DNA from: Eutrophocola sp964629325
Lineage (GTDB): Bacteria > Pseudomonadota > Gammaproteobacteria > Pseudomonadales > Pseudohongiellaceae
NCBI GenBank assembly: GCA_964629325.1
Contig: CAZVSC010000034.1
Coordinates: forward strand, 1-29,551
Direction of reading: 5' to 3'
Length of the DNA: 29,551 nucleotides
Positions within the stretch are counted from its first letter, which is position 1, and each line of letters begins with the position of its first letter. Both the position numbers and the translations under genes were made by a program. A model generated the notes under the pieces. That model saw only the letters and a list, made by a program, of their open reading frames with translations. It was not told the DNA's origin and did not search any database. Of the stretch, positions 1-7,497 are shown piece after piece.

Positions 1-46
1 CCGAATTAAGTAAACTGTCCCCGAATTAGGGAACTGCCCCCATATA
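1..46. repeat. GGGGACAGT-type short repeat, two units, abutting the ALDH stop
   Basis: Two similar units lie in tandem here: CCGAATTAAGTAAACTGTCC and then CCGAATTAGGGAACTGCCCC. Read on the minus strand they give the form GGGGACAGT followed by an AT-rich AATT motif. Related units occur at 3990-4059 and 4534-4550. Repeats of this general look are often found scattered near REP-associated (RAYT/IS200-like) transposases, but no transposase gene is visible here. The repeat ends directly at the stop codon of the aldehyde dehydrogenase gene, and the left side is cut by the window edge. Confidence 0.55.
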
Positions 47-1477
47 TTAAGCTGCCGGGGTATAGCCGAGCAGCGATTTGTACTCCAGAAACTCACCGAA
101 TGCCTGGTCACTGAACTCCCTGCCGTTGCCGGATTGCTTGTATCCGCCGAAGGGCGCATTCAGGTCGAGACCTGCGTTGTTGATGCTGATATAGCCGGCG
201 CGGATTTTCGCCGCCACCTTGCGCGCGTGCTCGATATCCTGGCTGTGGACGTAGCCGCCCAGGCCGTATTCAGTGTCGTTGGCGATGGCGATGGCCTCTT
301 CCTCGGTGTCGTAGCCAATAATGCTGAGCACCGGCCCGAAAATCTCCTCCCGGGCGATTTCCATGTCGTTTTTGACGTTCCGGAATACGGTAGGCTTCAC
401 GTAATAGCCCTTTTCCAGCCCTTCCGGCTTGCCCTCGCCGCCCGTGACCAGCTGCGCGCCCTGCTCCACGCCGCTATGGATCAGGCGCTGGATCTTTTCC
501 CATTGCGGCTGGGAAATGACCGGGCCCATGCGGCTGTCCGCCTTCGGGTCGCCGGGCGCCCAGCTTTCGGCCGCTTCCCTGGCAATGGCGCAGACTTCGT
601 CCATCAGCTTGTTGGGCACCAGCATTCTTGTTGGTGCACGGCACGACTGGCCGGAATTCATCATGATGCCGTTTATACCCCCGGTCACCGCCTTCTCGAG
701 GTCGGCGTCTTCCAGAATGATGTTGGGGCTCTTGCCGCCCAGTTCCTGGTGCACGCGCTTGACGGTCTTTGCCGCTGCTTCGGCGACGGCGATGCCGGCA
801 CGGGTGGAGCCGGTGATGGACACCATGTCCACTTTCGGGTGCATGGCGATGGCCTGGCCCACTTCGGGTCCAAGACCGTTGACCAGATTGAAGACCCCGG
901 CCGGCACACCGGCGGCATCCAGGATCTCGGCGAAGATGCCGGCGGAGAACGGCGCAATTTCGGACGGCTTGACCACCACAGTGCAGCCCACGGCCAGGGC
1001 CGGCGCCACCTTGGCGCAGAGCTGGTGAATGGGCCAGTTCCAGGGCGTGATGAAGCCGCAGACGCCGATCGGTTCGCGGGCGACCCGGCTGGTGCCGCGG
1101 TCTTCCTCGAACGTGAAGGTTTCCAGCACCTTGATGGCGGTTTTGAAATGGTTGACCCCGATGGCGGCCTGGGTGCCGTCCGCCAGCCATTTTGGTGCAC
1201 CCATTTCCACGGTAATGGCCTCGCCCAGTTCAGGCAGGCGCTTTTCGAATTCGGTGACGATGCGGTTCAGGATGGCCAGGCGCTCTTCGCGGGTGGTCGA
1301 TGACCAGCTGTTGAAGGCTTTGGCGGCGGCATTCACGGCCTTGTCCACGTCAGCCGCACTGCCCAGGCTGATATGGCCGGCAACTTCCTCGGTCGCGGGA
1401 TCGATAACATCCAGTGATTTGGGAGTGACGGGATTCACCCATTCGCCGTTGATGTAGAACTGCATGTAATCACGCAT
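47..1477 (-). CDS. NAD(P)-dependent aldehyde dehydrogenase
   Basis: A 476-residue protein of the aldehyde dehydrogenase superfamily, which oxidises aldehydes to carboxylic acids with NAD(P)+ in the cytoplasm. Visible hallmarks are the oxyanion-hole Asn in TPWNWP, the catalytic Glu245 in QELGGKSP, and the nucleophile Cys279 in NSGQSCRAP. The length is normal for the family. A ribosome site AGGAGT at 1488-1493 lies 10-11 bases from the ATG at 1477. That favours this start over the next Met four residues in, although homologues often begin near the later MQFYINGEW. The gene stands alone: downstream is the window edge, and upstream is a long gene-poor stretch. The substrate cannot be told from sequence; the general resemblance is to broad-specificity or aromatic/aliphatic aldehyde dehydrogenases. 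Confidence 0.93.
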   Translation of the reverse strand: MRDYMQFYINGEWVNPVTPKSLDVIDPATEEVAGHISLGSAADVDKAVNAAAKAFNSWSSTTREERLAILNRIVTEFEKRLPELGEAITVEMGAPKWLADGTQAAIGVNHFKTAIKVLETFTFEEDRGTSRVAREPIGVCGFITPWNWPIHQLCAKVAPALAVGCTVVVKPSEIAPFSAGIFAEILDAAGVPAGVFNLVNGLGPEVGQAIAMHPKVDMVSITGSTRAGIAVAEAAAKTVKRVHQELGGKSPNIILEDADLEKAVTGGINGIMMNSGQSCRAPTRMLVPNKLMDEVCAIAREAAESWAPGDPKADSRMGPVISQPQWEKIQRLIHSGVEQGAQLVTGGEGKPEGLEKGYYVKPTVFRNVKNDMEIAREEIFGPVLSIIGYDTEEEAIAIANDTEYGLGGYVHSQDIEHARKVAAKIRAGYISINNAGLDLNAPFGGYKQSGNGREFSDQAFGEFLEYKSLLGYTPAA

Positions 1478-1487
1478 CGTAGAAAAA

Positions 1488-1493
1488 ACTCCT
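1488..1493 (-). promoter_or_regulatory. Ribosome binding site of the aldehyde dehydrogenase gene
   Basis: AGGAGT on the minus strand, about ten bases from the ATG at 1477. It decides the start in favour of 1477 over the ATG at 1465, which would be about 22 bases away. Confidence 0.6.
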
Positions 1494-2024
1494 GGAATTC
1501 AGAATGGATTCAGTTCTGGCCCGTATAGTCGGGGCCTGTAAATTCGGGGGTGCAAGTATAAACATCTGGGTGAAACAAGGCCATGCCCGGGGTCTGCCAG
1601 TCATTGGCAGAATCGCCAACTTATGGGGGATACCGCCAGCGCCGCATCGGCTTGCTCAACCAGGTCTGAATTTATGCTTTGTTTTCAGTCAGTTAAATGC
1701 AGGCGAGAAGTTGGCAAGGATCATGCAATATCCAGTCAGGTACGCGTGTTTAACACCCTGGCGGGGAATACGCAAAAGACGGACGCTGCTATCAACCAAT
1801 GGACACGGCCATGCGCCAAAGTAACAAAACCAGCAAGAACATCGAGGCAGGCATCGACCTCGGTTAACGATTTAAGCTTCCGGGGCCTGGTGACATTTCC
1901 TACTCCCGCGATCCAGCAAATCATCAGGTCCCGGCGGCTTATTTAACTGTATTTTTTAATCTTTCCCAGTGGCTATTACACCGAGCCATGCTTTGTCAAA
2001 AGCCCTGCCGGGACCGGTTCTGGA
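1494..2024. other. Gene-poor stretch between the aldehyde dehydrogenase and pgpA
   Basis: About 530 bases with no gene I can support. Two overlapping plus-strand open frames of 106-107 codons (1504-1824, 1623-1946) have no recognisable domain and overlap each other. The upstream control region of the aldehyde dehydrogenase must lie at the left end, but I see no clear promoter. It could hold a decayed gene or a small RNA; neither is shown by the sequence. Confidence 0.4.
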
Positions 2025-2065
2025 AAATTTTTTACCGACAGGATGACGAGCGCAGCAGCTACTGC
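2025..2065 (-). repeat. Half copy of the TAGCTGCTGCGC repeat supplying the pgpA stop
   Basis: The minus strand reads GTAGCTGCTGCGCTC, then TCATCCTG and an A-run, very like the plus-strand sequence just after mltB (23005-23038). The 16-base string gcgcagcagctactgc at 2050-2065 is identical to 23154-23169 at the end of dsbA. The TAG inside it is the stop codon of pgpA. The matching second half of the element is not clear here, so this is a partial or decayed copy. Confidence 0.55.
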
Positions 2066-2544
2066 AAAACCAGCATGGCAGCCTGCAAGCAGGCTGCCGC
2101 ATACAAACCGGCAATGGCGTCGTCGAGCATGATGCCGAACCCCCCATGCACCTTCTTGTCTAGCCAGCCGATGGGCCAGGGCTTGACGATGTCGAAGAAA
2201 CGGAAGGCCACAAATCCCGCCAGCACCCAGTACCAGGTCAGCGGCACCAGGATCATGGTGATCCAGTAGCCGACAAATTCATCCCAGACGATACCACCGT
2301 GGTCATGCACACCCAGGTCGCGCGCCGTTTTGCCGCACAGGTAGATTCCAACAAGGAAGGCAACGACGATCATCGCAATGTAGATCACCAGGTTGAAGGC
2401 CACCTGCACCAGCAGGAAATGCAGAGGAATCGCCACCAGGGTGCCGAACGTACCCGGGGCTTTCGGGGCGAGTCCGGCGCCAAAGCCAAAGGCCAGGCAG
2501 TGGACGGGATTGCTCAGTATGGCGGCGGGTGCGGGTTTCATCAT
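2059..2544 (-). CDS. pgpA: Phosphatidylglycerophosphatase A
   Basis: A 161-residue inner-membrane phosphatase that removes phosphate from phosphatidylglycerophosphate to give phosphatidylglycerol. The family is recognised from hydrophobic segments interleaved with the polar signatures GFGAGLAPKAPGTFGT near the N-terminus, VKPWPIGWLD and IMLDDAIAGLYA near the C-terminus. It is the last gene of the glyA-to-pgpA cluster. The ATG at 2544 overlaps the thiL stop as TGATG, which implies translational coupling; a TTG one codon upstream is also open but less likely. Its TAG stop falls in a repeat shared with the ends of mltB and dsbA. The cinA gene often found next in related genomes is absent. Confidence 0.92.
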   Translation of the reverse strand: MMKPAPAAILSNPVHCLAFGFGAGLAPKAPGTFGTLVAIPLHFLLVQVAFNLVIYIAMIVVAFLVGIYLCGKTARDLGVHDHGGIVWDEFVGYWITMILVPLTWYWVLAGFVAFRFFDIVKPWPIGWLDKKVHGGFGIMLDDAIAGLYAAACLQAAMLVLQ

Positions 2545-3515
2545 CAAAAATGCCGGTAGCCGCTGGCAGCAAAGGTGACCGGCTTACCCGCAGCGTCCAG
2601 GCATTCAACCGCTCCTCCGTCGGTAATGGCGCCAATCCTGACGAGCGGCACGCCAAGCATCTCGCCCAGGGATACCAGGGCCTGTTCGTGAACGGCGCTG
2701 ACCGTCAGCAGCAGTTCATAATCATCACCGCCCGTCAGCGCCAGGGCAAGCGCTTCATGCTGCGGCAGGCATTCCTGCAGCGACGCGCCGAGCGGAATCG
2801 CCGCCAACGCCACCTGCGCGCCAGTACCGCTGCGCCGGCAGACATGGCCCAGGTCGGCCAGCAGGCCGTCGGAAATATCGATGCCGGCGGATACGACACC
2901 GGCCGCGGCATGACCCAGCGCCAGTTTCGGCACGGGCCGGTAAAAGGCCTGTTCGCACATGGCCCTGGCGCTGTCACTCATGTGATCCGTCGCCAGCAAC
3001 TCGCGGATGGCGAATGCCGCATTGCCCAGCGCGCCGGTGACATACACGGCGTCCCCGGGCCGGGCGCCGCTGCGCAGGATCGCCCTGCCGGCATCATTGA
3101 GGCCATGGACCTGAATCGTGATGGTCAGGGGACCGCGGGTGGTGTCTCCGCCCAGCAACGGACACCGGAATGCCAAGGCGGCTTCCTTCAGGCCGGCGCT
3201 GAAGCCCTCGAGCCAGTTCTGGTCTGCCGCAGGCAATGTCAGGCCCAGGGTAAAGCCGACCGGTTCGGCGCCCATGGCGGCAAGGTCGCTGAGACTGACA
3301 ACCAGCGCGCGGTATCCGACCAGCATCGGGTCGGCACCTTCCGGGAAATGCACTCCTGCCACCAGCGTATCCAGTGACATGGCCAGCTCCTTGCCGGACG
3401 GAACGGAAAGCAGGGTGCAGTCGTCACCGATACCGAGGCGCACGACATCACCCGGCACGGCGGCCAGGCCCGGCTGGTTGAAGCAGGCCTGAATGATCTC
3501 GAATTCGGAAAGCAT
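2544..3515 (-). CDS. thiL: Thiamine-monophosphate kinase
   Basis: A 323-residue ATP-dependent kinase that phosphorylates thiamine monophosphate to thiamine diphosphate, the last step of cofactor synthesis. It belongs to the PurM/AIR-synthase fold, shown by the N-terminal metal-binding GIGDDC motif, an internal LLGGDTTRGP and the C-terminal ALTGGDDYELL. I place the start at MLSEFEII (3515). The frame stays open 24 codons further upstream, but that part is low-complexity Ser/Ala/Pro and overlaps nusB. This start leaves 13 bases after the nusB stop. Downstream it overlaps pgpA by one base. The nusB-thiL-pgpA order is classic for gammaproteobacteria. Confidence 0.93.
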   Translation of the reverse strand: MLSEFEIIQACFNQPGLAAVPGDVVRLGIGDDCTLLSVPSGKELAMSLDTLVAGVHFPEGADPMLVGYRALVVSLSDLAAMGAEPVGFTLGLTLPAADQNWLEGFSAGLKEAALAFRCPLLGGDTTRGPLTITIQVHGLNDAGRAILRSGARPGDAVYVTGALGNAAFAIRELLATDHMSDSARAMCEQAFYRPVPKLALGHAAAGVVSAGIDISDGLLADLGHVCRRSGTGAQVALAAIPLGASLQECLPQHEALALALTGGDDYELLLTVSAVHEQALVSLGEMLGVPLVRIGAITDGGAVECLDAAGKPVTFAASGYRHF

Positions 3516-3528
3516 TTTATCTGCCGGC

Positions 3529-3987
3529 CTAGGCGCGGGCGCTGATTTCGACGCTGCGGAACTGGCGGGCGAGTTTGTCGAGCACACCGTTCACATACTT
3601 GTGGCTGTCGGTGGCGCCATAAGTCTTGGCCAGCTCGATGCACTCGTTGATGACGACGCGGTAGGGAATGTCGATGCGCCGGGACAACTCGAACGCGCCG
3701 AGGCGCAGGATCGCCAGCTCGATGGGATTGAGCTGTTTCAGCTCCCGGTCGAGGTGCGGCGTGATGGCGGCATCCAGGTCCCCGGCGCCAAGGGCGATAG
3801 CGGTGAAGGCTTCATGGAAATAATCCCAGTCAATCTTGCCCGTGTTGTCTGCCCGGTACTGGGCCTCGATGTCGTTGAGGGGGTAATCGGAGATCTGCCA
3901 CTGGTAGAGCGCCTGCACCAGCAGGCTGCGAGCCTTTTTGCGGTGGGCGATCTTCGGTTTTGCGTCAGGTTCGGAAGAAGCAATCAT
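3529..3987 (-). CDS. nusB: Transcription antitermination factor NusB
   Basis: A 152-residue all-helical RNA-binding protein that joins NusE (ribosomal protein S10) on boxA RNA to support rRNA antitermination. Family features are the basic N-terminal stretch HRKKARSLLVQALYQWQ, the central LDRELKQLNPIELAILRLGAFEL split across two helices, and INECIELAKTYGATDSHKYVNGVLDKL near the end, each typical of NusB. The only plausible start is ATG 3987, and the leader just before it is a GGGGACAGT-type repeat reading CCCCAAATT into the ATG. No purine-rich ribosome site is present at usual spacing. The gene sits between ribH and thiL, as in many gammaproteobacteria. Confidence 0.93.
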   Translation of the reverse strand: MIASSEPDAKPKIAHRKKARSLLVQALYQWQISDYPLNDIEAQYRADNTGKIDWDYFHEAFTAIALGAGDLDAAITPHLDRELKQLNPIELAILRLGAFELSRRIDIPYRVVINECIELAKTYGATDSHKYVNGVLDKLARQFRSVEISARA

Positions 3988-3989
3988 AA

Positions 3990-4059
3990 TTTGGGGACAG
4001 TGACTTTAATTATCAATTTGGGGCAGTGACCATTAATTTAGAAAAGTCACTGTCCCCAT
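3990..4059. repeat. GGGGACAGT-type palindromic repeat between ribH and nusB
   Basis: Exact inverted arms of 14 bases, GGGGACAGTGACTT at 3993-4006 and its complement at 4044-4057, enclose a direct copy AATTTGGGGCAGTGAC at 4015-4030. The repeat fills almost the whole ribH-nusB gap, from two bases after the nusB ATG to the ribH stop. The RNA could fold into a hairpin that exposes or hides the nusB start. It is the same family as 1-46 and resembles repeats found around RAYT transposases. Confidence 0.7.
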
Positions 4060-4533
4060 TCAGGTTAATGCATCGAGCTTGCGCTTGAGGCTGACCATCT
4101 CCATGGCGGCAACGGCGGCGTCAGCCCCCTTGTTGCCGGCCTTGGTCCCGGCGCGCTCGATAGCCTGCTCGATGGTGTCGACGGTGAGTATGCCGTTGAT
4201 CACCGGCGTGTCGTGCGCCAGCGCAAGATCAGACAGGCAGCGGGCGCTTTCATTGGACACGATTTCAAAATGGTAGGTAGCGCCGCGGATCACGGCACCA
4301 AGGGCGATGACGGCATCGAAGGTATTCGATGCAAGGGCACTGCGGGCTGCCAGGGGAATTTCCAGCGCGCCGGGAACACGGATGATGGTGATATTGGCAT
4401 CCGCAACGCCATGTTTCTTCAGGGCTTCGATGGCGCCTGCTTCCAGGCTGTCGACGATGTAGCTGTTGAAACGCGACACCACCAGCGCAAAGTTGGCAAC
4501 GGTTCCGGCAAATTCACCTGCTAGGATTTTCAT
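4060..4533 (-). CDS. ribH: 6,7-dimethyl-8-ribityllumazine synthase
   Basis: A 157-residue subunit of lumazine synthase, which condenses 5-amino-6-ribitylaminouracil with 3,4-dihydroxy-2-butanone 4-phosphate in the penultimate riboflavin step. Recognised by the substrate-site pattern SRFNSYIVDSLEAGA, VPGALEIP, the glycine-rich ALGAVIRGATYHFEIV containing the catalytic His, and NGILTVDTIEQAIERAG. It follows the ribB-type gene by 21 bases and precedes nusB. The leader before the ATG reads AACCCCAATT with no good ribosome site, in parallel with nusB. The length fits the family. Confidence 0.95.
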   Translation of the reverse strand: MKILAGEFAGTVANFALVVSRFNSYIVDSLEAGAIEALKKHGVADANITIIRVPGALEIPLAARSALASNTFDAVIALGAVIRGATYHFEIVSNESARCLSDLALAHDTPVINGILTVDTIEQAIERAGTKAGNKGADAAVAAMEMVSLKRKLDALT

Positions 4534-4550
4534 AATTGGGGTTAGGGACC
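4534..4550. repeat. Short GGGG...AGGGAC motif abutting the ribH start
   Basis: The gap between the ribB-type gene and ribH reads AATTGGGGTTAGGGACC on the plus strand. This resembles the GGGGACAGT family (1-46 contains AATTAGGGAACTG; 3989-4000 reads ATTTGGGGACAG). As with nusB, it touches the start codon. It is too short to be certain of common origin. Confidence 0.35.
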
Positions 4551-4554
4551 TATT

Positions 4555-5670
4555 TCATTCGCAGGGTATGTATTCCACAACTTCCAGGTCGAAACCGGAG
4601 ATGGCGTATTTCGTGGGGTAGCTTAACAGACGCATCTTGCCCACGCCCACATCACGCAGTATCTGAGAACCGGTGCCGACATTGAGATAGATGCCGTGTG
4701 GCGCCGGCGCCGCAATATCCTGGTCGCTCAGTTTGTCGATAGTGGCGAGCCGGGACATCACGTCATTGCTGCCTTTTTCGTTGGCCAATACTACCACAAC
4801 GCCCTTGCCTTCCTGGTTGATGCGTTCCATGGCTTTGTGCAACGACCAGCTCGGCTGCGCCGGATTGGCAATGCCCAGCAGGTCCCTGACCGTATCGGCG
4901 ACAAGCACACGCGCCAGTGTAGGCTCGTCCTGGCGGATATCCCCTTTCACCAGTGCCAGGTGCACGGGTCCGCCTTCCTTGATGAGATCACGGTAGCAGT
5001 AGACGCTGAATTCGCCTTGCTCGGTTTGCATGGTGTATTCCTGCACGCGCTCGATGGTCCTCTCGTTGGCAATGCGGTAATGGATCAGGTCCATGATCGT
5101 GCCGATCTTGAGGTTGTGCTGCGCGGCGAATTTTTCCAGGTCGTCCTTGCGTGCCATGGAACCGTCTTCATTCATGATTTCGCAGATGGCAGAGGCCGGC
5201 GTCAGGCCCGCCAGCTTGGCCAGATCGCAGCCGGCTTCGGTATGGCCGGCACGGCGCAGCACGCCGCCGTCGTTGGCCATGACGGGAAAGATATGTCCTG
5301 GCTGGATGATGTCCTCGGGTTTCGCATCGGCGGCGACTGCCGCCTGGATGGTGCGTGCGCGATCGGCAGCGGATATACCGGTGGTGACGCCGCTGGACGC
5401 CTCGATAGAGACGGTGAAGTTGCAGCCGAACGGCGATCCGCTGGTTTCAACCATCAATGGCAGTTTCAGCTGCCGGCAGCGGTCACGCGTCAGCGTGAGG
5501 CAGACCAGGCCGCGGGCATGCTTGGCCATGAAGTTGATGTCTTCCGGGCGCACCTTTTCCGCAGCGATGATCAGATCGCCTTCGTTTTCCCGATCCTCAT
5601 CGTCCATCAGGACGACCATCTTGCCCTGGCGAAAATCCTCGATGATTTCTTCAATGGAATTCAGTTTCAT
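4555..5670 (-). CDS. ribB: 3,4-dihydroxy-2-butanone-4-phosphate synthase with a degenerate GTP cyclohydrolase II-like half
   Basis: A 371-residue two-domain protein. Residues 1 to about 200 are a full RibB domain that converts ribulose 5-phosphate to dihydroxybutanone phosphate; it shows the acidic loop DDEDRENEGD (23-32), SSGVTTGISAADRA and GHTEAGCDLA. Residues about 205-365 align in general layout with GTP cyclohydrolase II (RibA) but lack the zinc-binding Cys-x10-Cys-x-Cys signature; the corresponding stretch reads TLARVLVADTVRDLLG with no cysteines. It is therefore probably not a working bifunctional RibBA, and a separate RibA is expected elsewhere. The start overlaps the ribE stop by four bases (ATGA). 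Many proteobacteria carry such a RibB with a RibA-like tail, whose role is unsettled. Confidence 0.9.
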   Translation of the reverse strand: MKLNSIEEIIEDFRQGKMVVLMDDEDRENEGDLIIAAEKVRPEDINFMAKHARGLVCLTLTRDRCRQLKLPLMVETSGSPFGCNFTVSIEASSGVTTGISAADRARTIQAAVAADAKPEDIIQPGHIFPVMANDGGVLRRAGHTEAGCDLAKLAGLTPASAICEIMNEDGSMARKDDLEKFAAQHNLKIGTIMDLIHYRIANERTIERVQEYTMQTEQGEFSVYCYRDLIKEGGPVHLALVKGDIRQDEPTLARVLVADTVRDLLGIANPAQPSWSLHKAMERINQEGKGVVVVLANEKGSNDVMSRLATIDKLSDQDIAAPAPHGIYLNVGTGSQILRDVGVGKMRLLSYPTKYAISGFDLEVVEYIPCE

Positions 5671-6338
5671 TTTTTATTGCCTGGAGTATCGGCAAAACCG
5701 CAACGCACCAGCTGGTCCATGGTTACCTGTGAGACCGCCTTTTCAGGATCACCGCTCACAAGCCGTTCCAGGTAGCGGCTGATGATATCCACTTCCAGGT
5801 TGACCTTGTCGCCGGGATTCAGCTTGCCGAACGTGGTGACCTCGGCCGTATGCGGAATGATGTTCACACCGAAGTGATCGCCCGTCACGGCATTCACCGT
5901 GAGGCTTATGCCTTCCAGGCACACCGAACCCTTGGCGGCGATGTATTTTTTCAGCTGCGCGGGCGCCCTGAAGTCGAGGCGCTCGCTGCGGCCATCCGCC
6001 TTGCGGCTGACCAGTTCGGCCAGGCCGTCGACATGGCCGCTGACGATATGGCCGCCGAATCGGCTCGAAGGCTGCATGGCCTTTTCCAGGTTGACCCTGG
6101 CGCCTGTTTTCAGGGTCGCGAATGAAGTCAGCGATACGGTCTCGTTGGAGATGTCGACGGTGAATCTGTTGCCTGCCAGGGTCACAACGGTCAGGCACAC
6201 ACCGCTGACACAGACGCTGTCACCGATCCCGACATCGGAAAAATCGAGTGCATCAGAGGTGATTTCGGCACGCAGGTCACCGCCGACCTGCTCCAGGCCG
6301 GTGATCTCGCCGGTTGCTTCGATGATGCCGGTAAACAT
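5667..6338 (-). CDS. ribE: Riboflavin synthase alpha subunit
   Basis: A 223-residue enzyme that dismutates two 6,7-dimethyl-8-ribityllumazine molecules to riboflavin. It begins with the diagnostic MFTGIIE and has two related lumazine-binding repeats, about residues 1-97 and 98-200, each with a DGVCLTV-like or EGISLTVN strand. The link region contains GGHIVSGHVDG. The C-terminal tail after residue 205 is variable in the family. The ATG overlaps the ribD stop as TAATG, and the stop overlaps the next start as ATGA, so the three genes are almost certainly one transcript with coupled translation. The same gene is called ribC in some species. Confidence 0.95.
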   Translation of the reverse strand: MFTGIIEATGEITGLEQVGGDLRAEITSDALDFSDVGIGDSVCVSGVCLTVVTLAGNRFTVDISNETVSLTSFATLKTGARVNLEKAMQPSSRFGGHIVSGHVDGLAELVSRKADGRSERLDFRAPAQLKKYIAAKGSVCLEGISLTVNAVTGDHFGVNIIPHTAEVTTFGKLNPGDKVNLEVDIISRYLERLVSGDPEKAVSQVTMDQLVRCGFADTPGNKK

Positions 6339-7450
6339 TACGGGGCTCTTTTAACGCGGGAGCGCATTCTACAATCTTTTCCCAGCATTACCACATCGCA
6401 CAACTCAAGTGCGACATGGTCGGACAGCGTGGTTTTACCCCGCAGGTTGAACAGCGGCCTGGCATCGCTGCCCAGCAGCTTGGGTGCAATATAGGTGATC
6501 ACCTCATCCACAAGCCTGGCATCGAGCATGGCGCCGGCGAGTTCTGCACCGGTTTCCAGCAGGATGTCGTTGCACTGTTTTTCCACGGCGAGGTATCGCA
6601 GCAGGGCTTCCAGGTCGACACGACCATCGGTGTTGGCACACGGCACAATCACGACATTGTCCCTCGCCAGCTCCTTTTGCTTGTCGATAAGCAGGTCGTT
6701 GCTGGTCACCGCGGTCGCCACCATGACCTCGCCCGGCAGTTGCAGGGTTTTTGCCGCGGGCGGAATGCGCAGGCGCGAATCGACAATCACCCGCAACGGC
6801 TGGATGATGCTCACACCTTCAAAGCGTGCATCCAGGCCGGGATCATCGACCAGTACGGTTTCGATACCGCTCATGACCACGCCGCTTTGCGCTCGCAGCT
6901 TCTGGACGTCCTCGCGGGCCTCGGGGCCGGTGATCCACTTGCTTTCACCGCTGGCCATGGCGGTGCGGCCGTCCAGGCTCATGGCCAGCTTGCAGCGCAC
7001 GTATGGCAACCCTTCGCGCATGCGCTTGGCAAAACCCCGGTTCAGGGCTTCCGCCGCTTCCGGCAGTACGGGGCCGTCCACCTGGATGCCGGCAGCACGC
7101 AGTTTGTCCAGGCCATTGCCTGACACAGCGGGATTGGGATCGACCATGCCGTACACCACCCGCGCAACTCCGGCCTCGATCACGGCATCGGCACATGGTC
7201 CGGTGCGACCTGTATGTGAGCAAGGTTCAAGGGTGACGTAGAGCGTGGCACCCCTGGCGCGATCGCCGGCTTTTTTCAGGGCCATGATCTCGGCGTGGTT
7301 CTGCCCCGCCCGTTCATGGAAGCCCTCGGCAATGATCGTGTCGCCGGTCACCAGTATGGCGCCAACCACGGGATTGGGTTTGGCGGTATAGCGACCGACT
7401 TCGGCGAGACCGAGACAGCGTTGCATGTAATGAATATCGGCCTGGGACAT
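6338..7450 (-). CDS. ribD: Bifunctional pyrimidine deaminase/reductase RibD
   Basis: A 370-residue fusion catalysing the second and third steps of riboflavin synthesis. The N-terminal deaminase (about 1-145) has the zinc and proton-transfer residues His52-Ala-Glu54, Cys77 and Cys86 (PCSHTGRTGPC). The C-terminal NADPH-dependent reductase (about 148-365) has KLAMSLDGRTAMASGESKWITG and a late glycine-rich strand ILLETGAELAGAML. The length is normal. It starts 47 bases after nrdR and overlaps ribE by one base. No FMN riboswitch fits in the short gap upstream, so control probably comes from the glyA/nrdR side or a weak internal promoter. Confidence 0.95.
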   Translation of the reverse strand: MSQADIHYMQRCLGLAEVGRYTAKPNPVVGAILVTGDTIIAEGFHERAGQNHAEIMALKKAGDRARGATLYVTLEPCSHTGRTGPCADAVIEAGVARVVYGMVDPNPAVSGNGLDKLRAAGIQVDGPVLPEAAEALNRGFAKRMREGLPYVRCKLAMSLDGRTAMASGESKWITGPEAREDVQKLRAQSGVVMSGIETVLVDDPGLDARFEGVSIIQPLRVIVDSRLRIPPAAKTLQLPGEVMVATAVTSNDLLIDKQKELARDNVVIVPCANTDGRVDLEALLRYLAVEKQCNDILLETGAELAGAMLDARLVDEVITYIAPKLLGSDARPLFNLRGKTTLSDHVALELCDVVMLGKDCRMRSRVKRAP

Positions 7451-7497
7451 AATCTGGAGTCGGGGTGGCTGTCGGTTGCATCCCCTGGCGGGGTGGG

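Noticed and set aside
134..1303. Long plus-strand open frame of 389 codons opposite the aldehyde dehydrogenase
   Set aside because: It is an antisense shadow of a clear aldehyde dehydrogenase and has no recognisable domain.
1504..1824. 106-codon plus-strand frame as a gene
   Set aside because: No domain, no clear ribosome site, and it overlaps another equally unsupported frame.
3516..3587. N-terminal extension of thiL
   Set aside because: The 24 extra residues are low-complexity, overlap nusB, and homologues begin at the MLSEFE position.
7451..7497. FMN riboswitch ahead of the rib genes
   Set aside because: The 47-base gap is too short, and neither this gap nor the leaders of glyA and ribH show the conserved RFN core.
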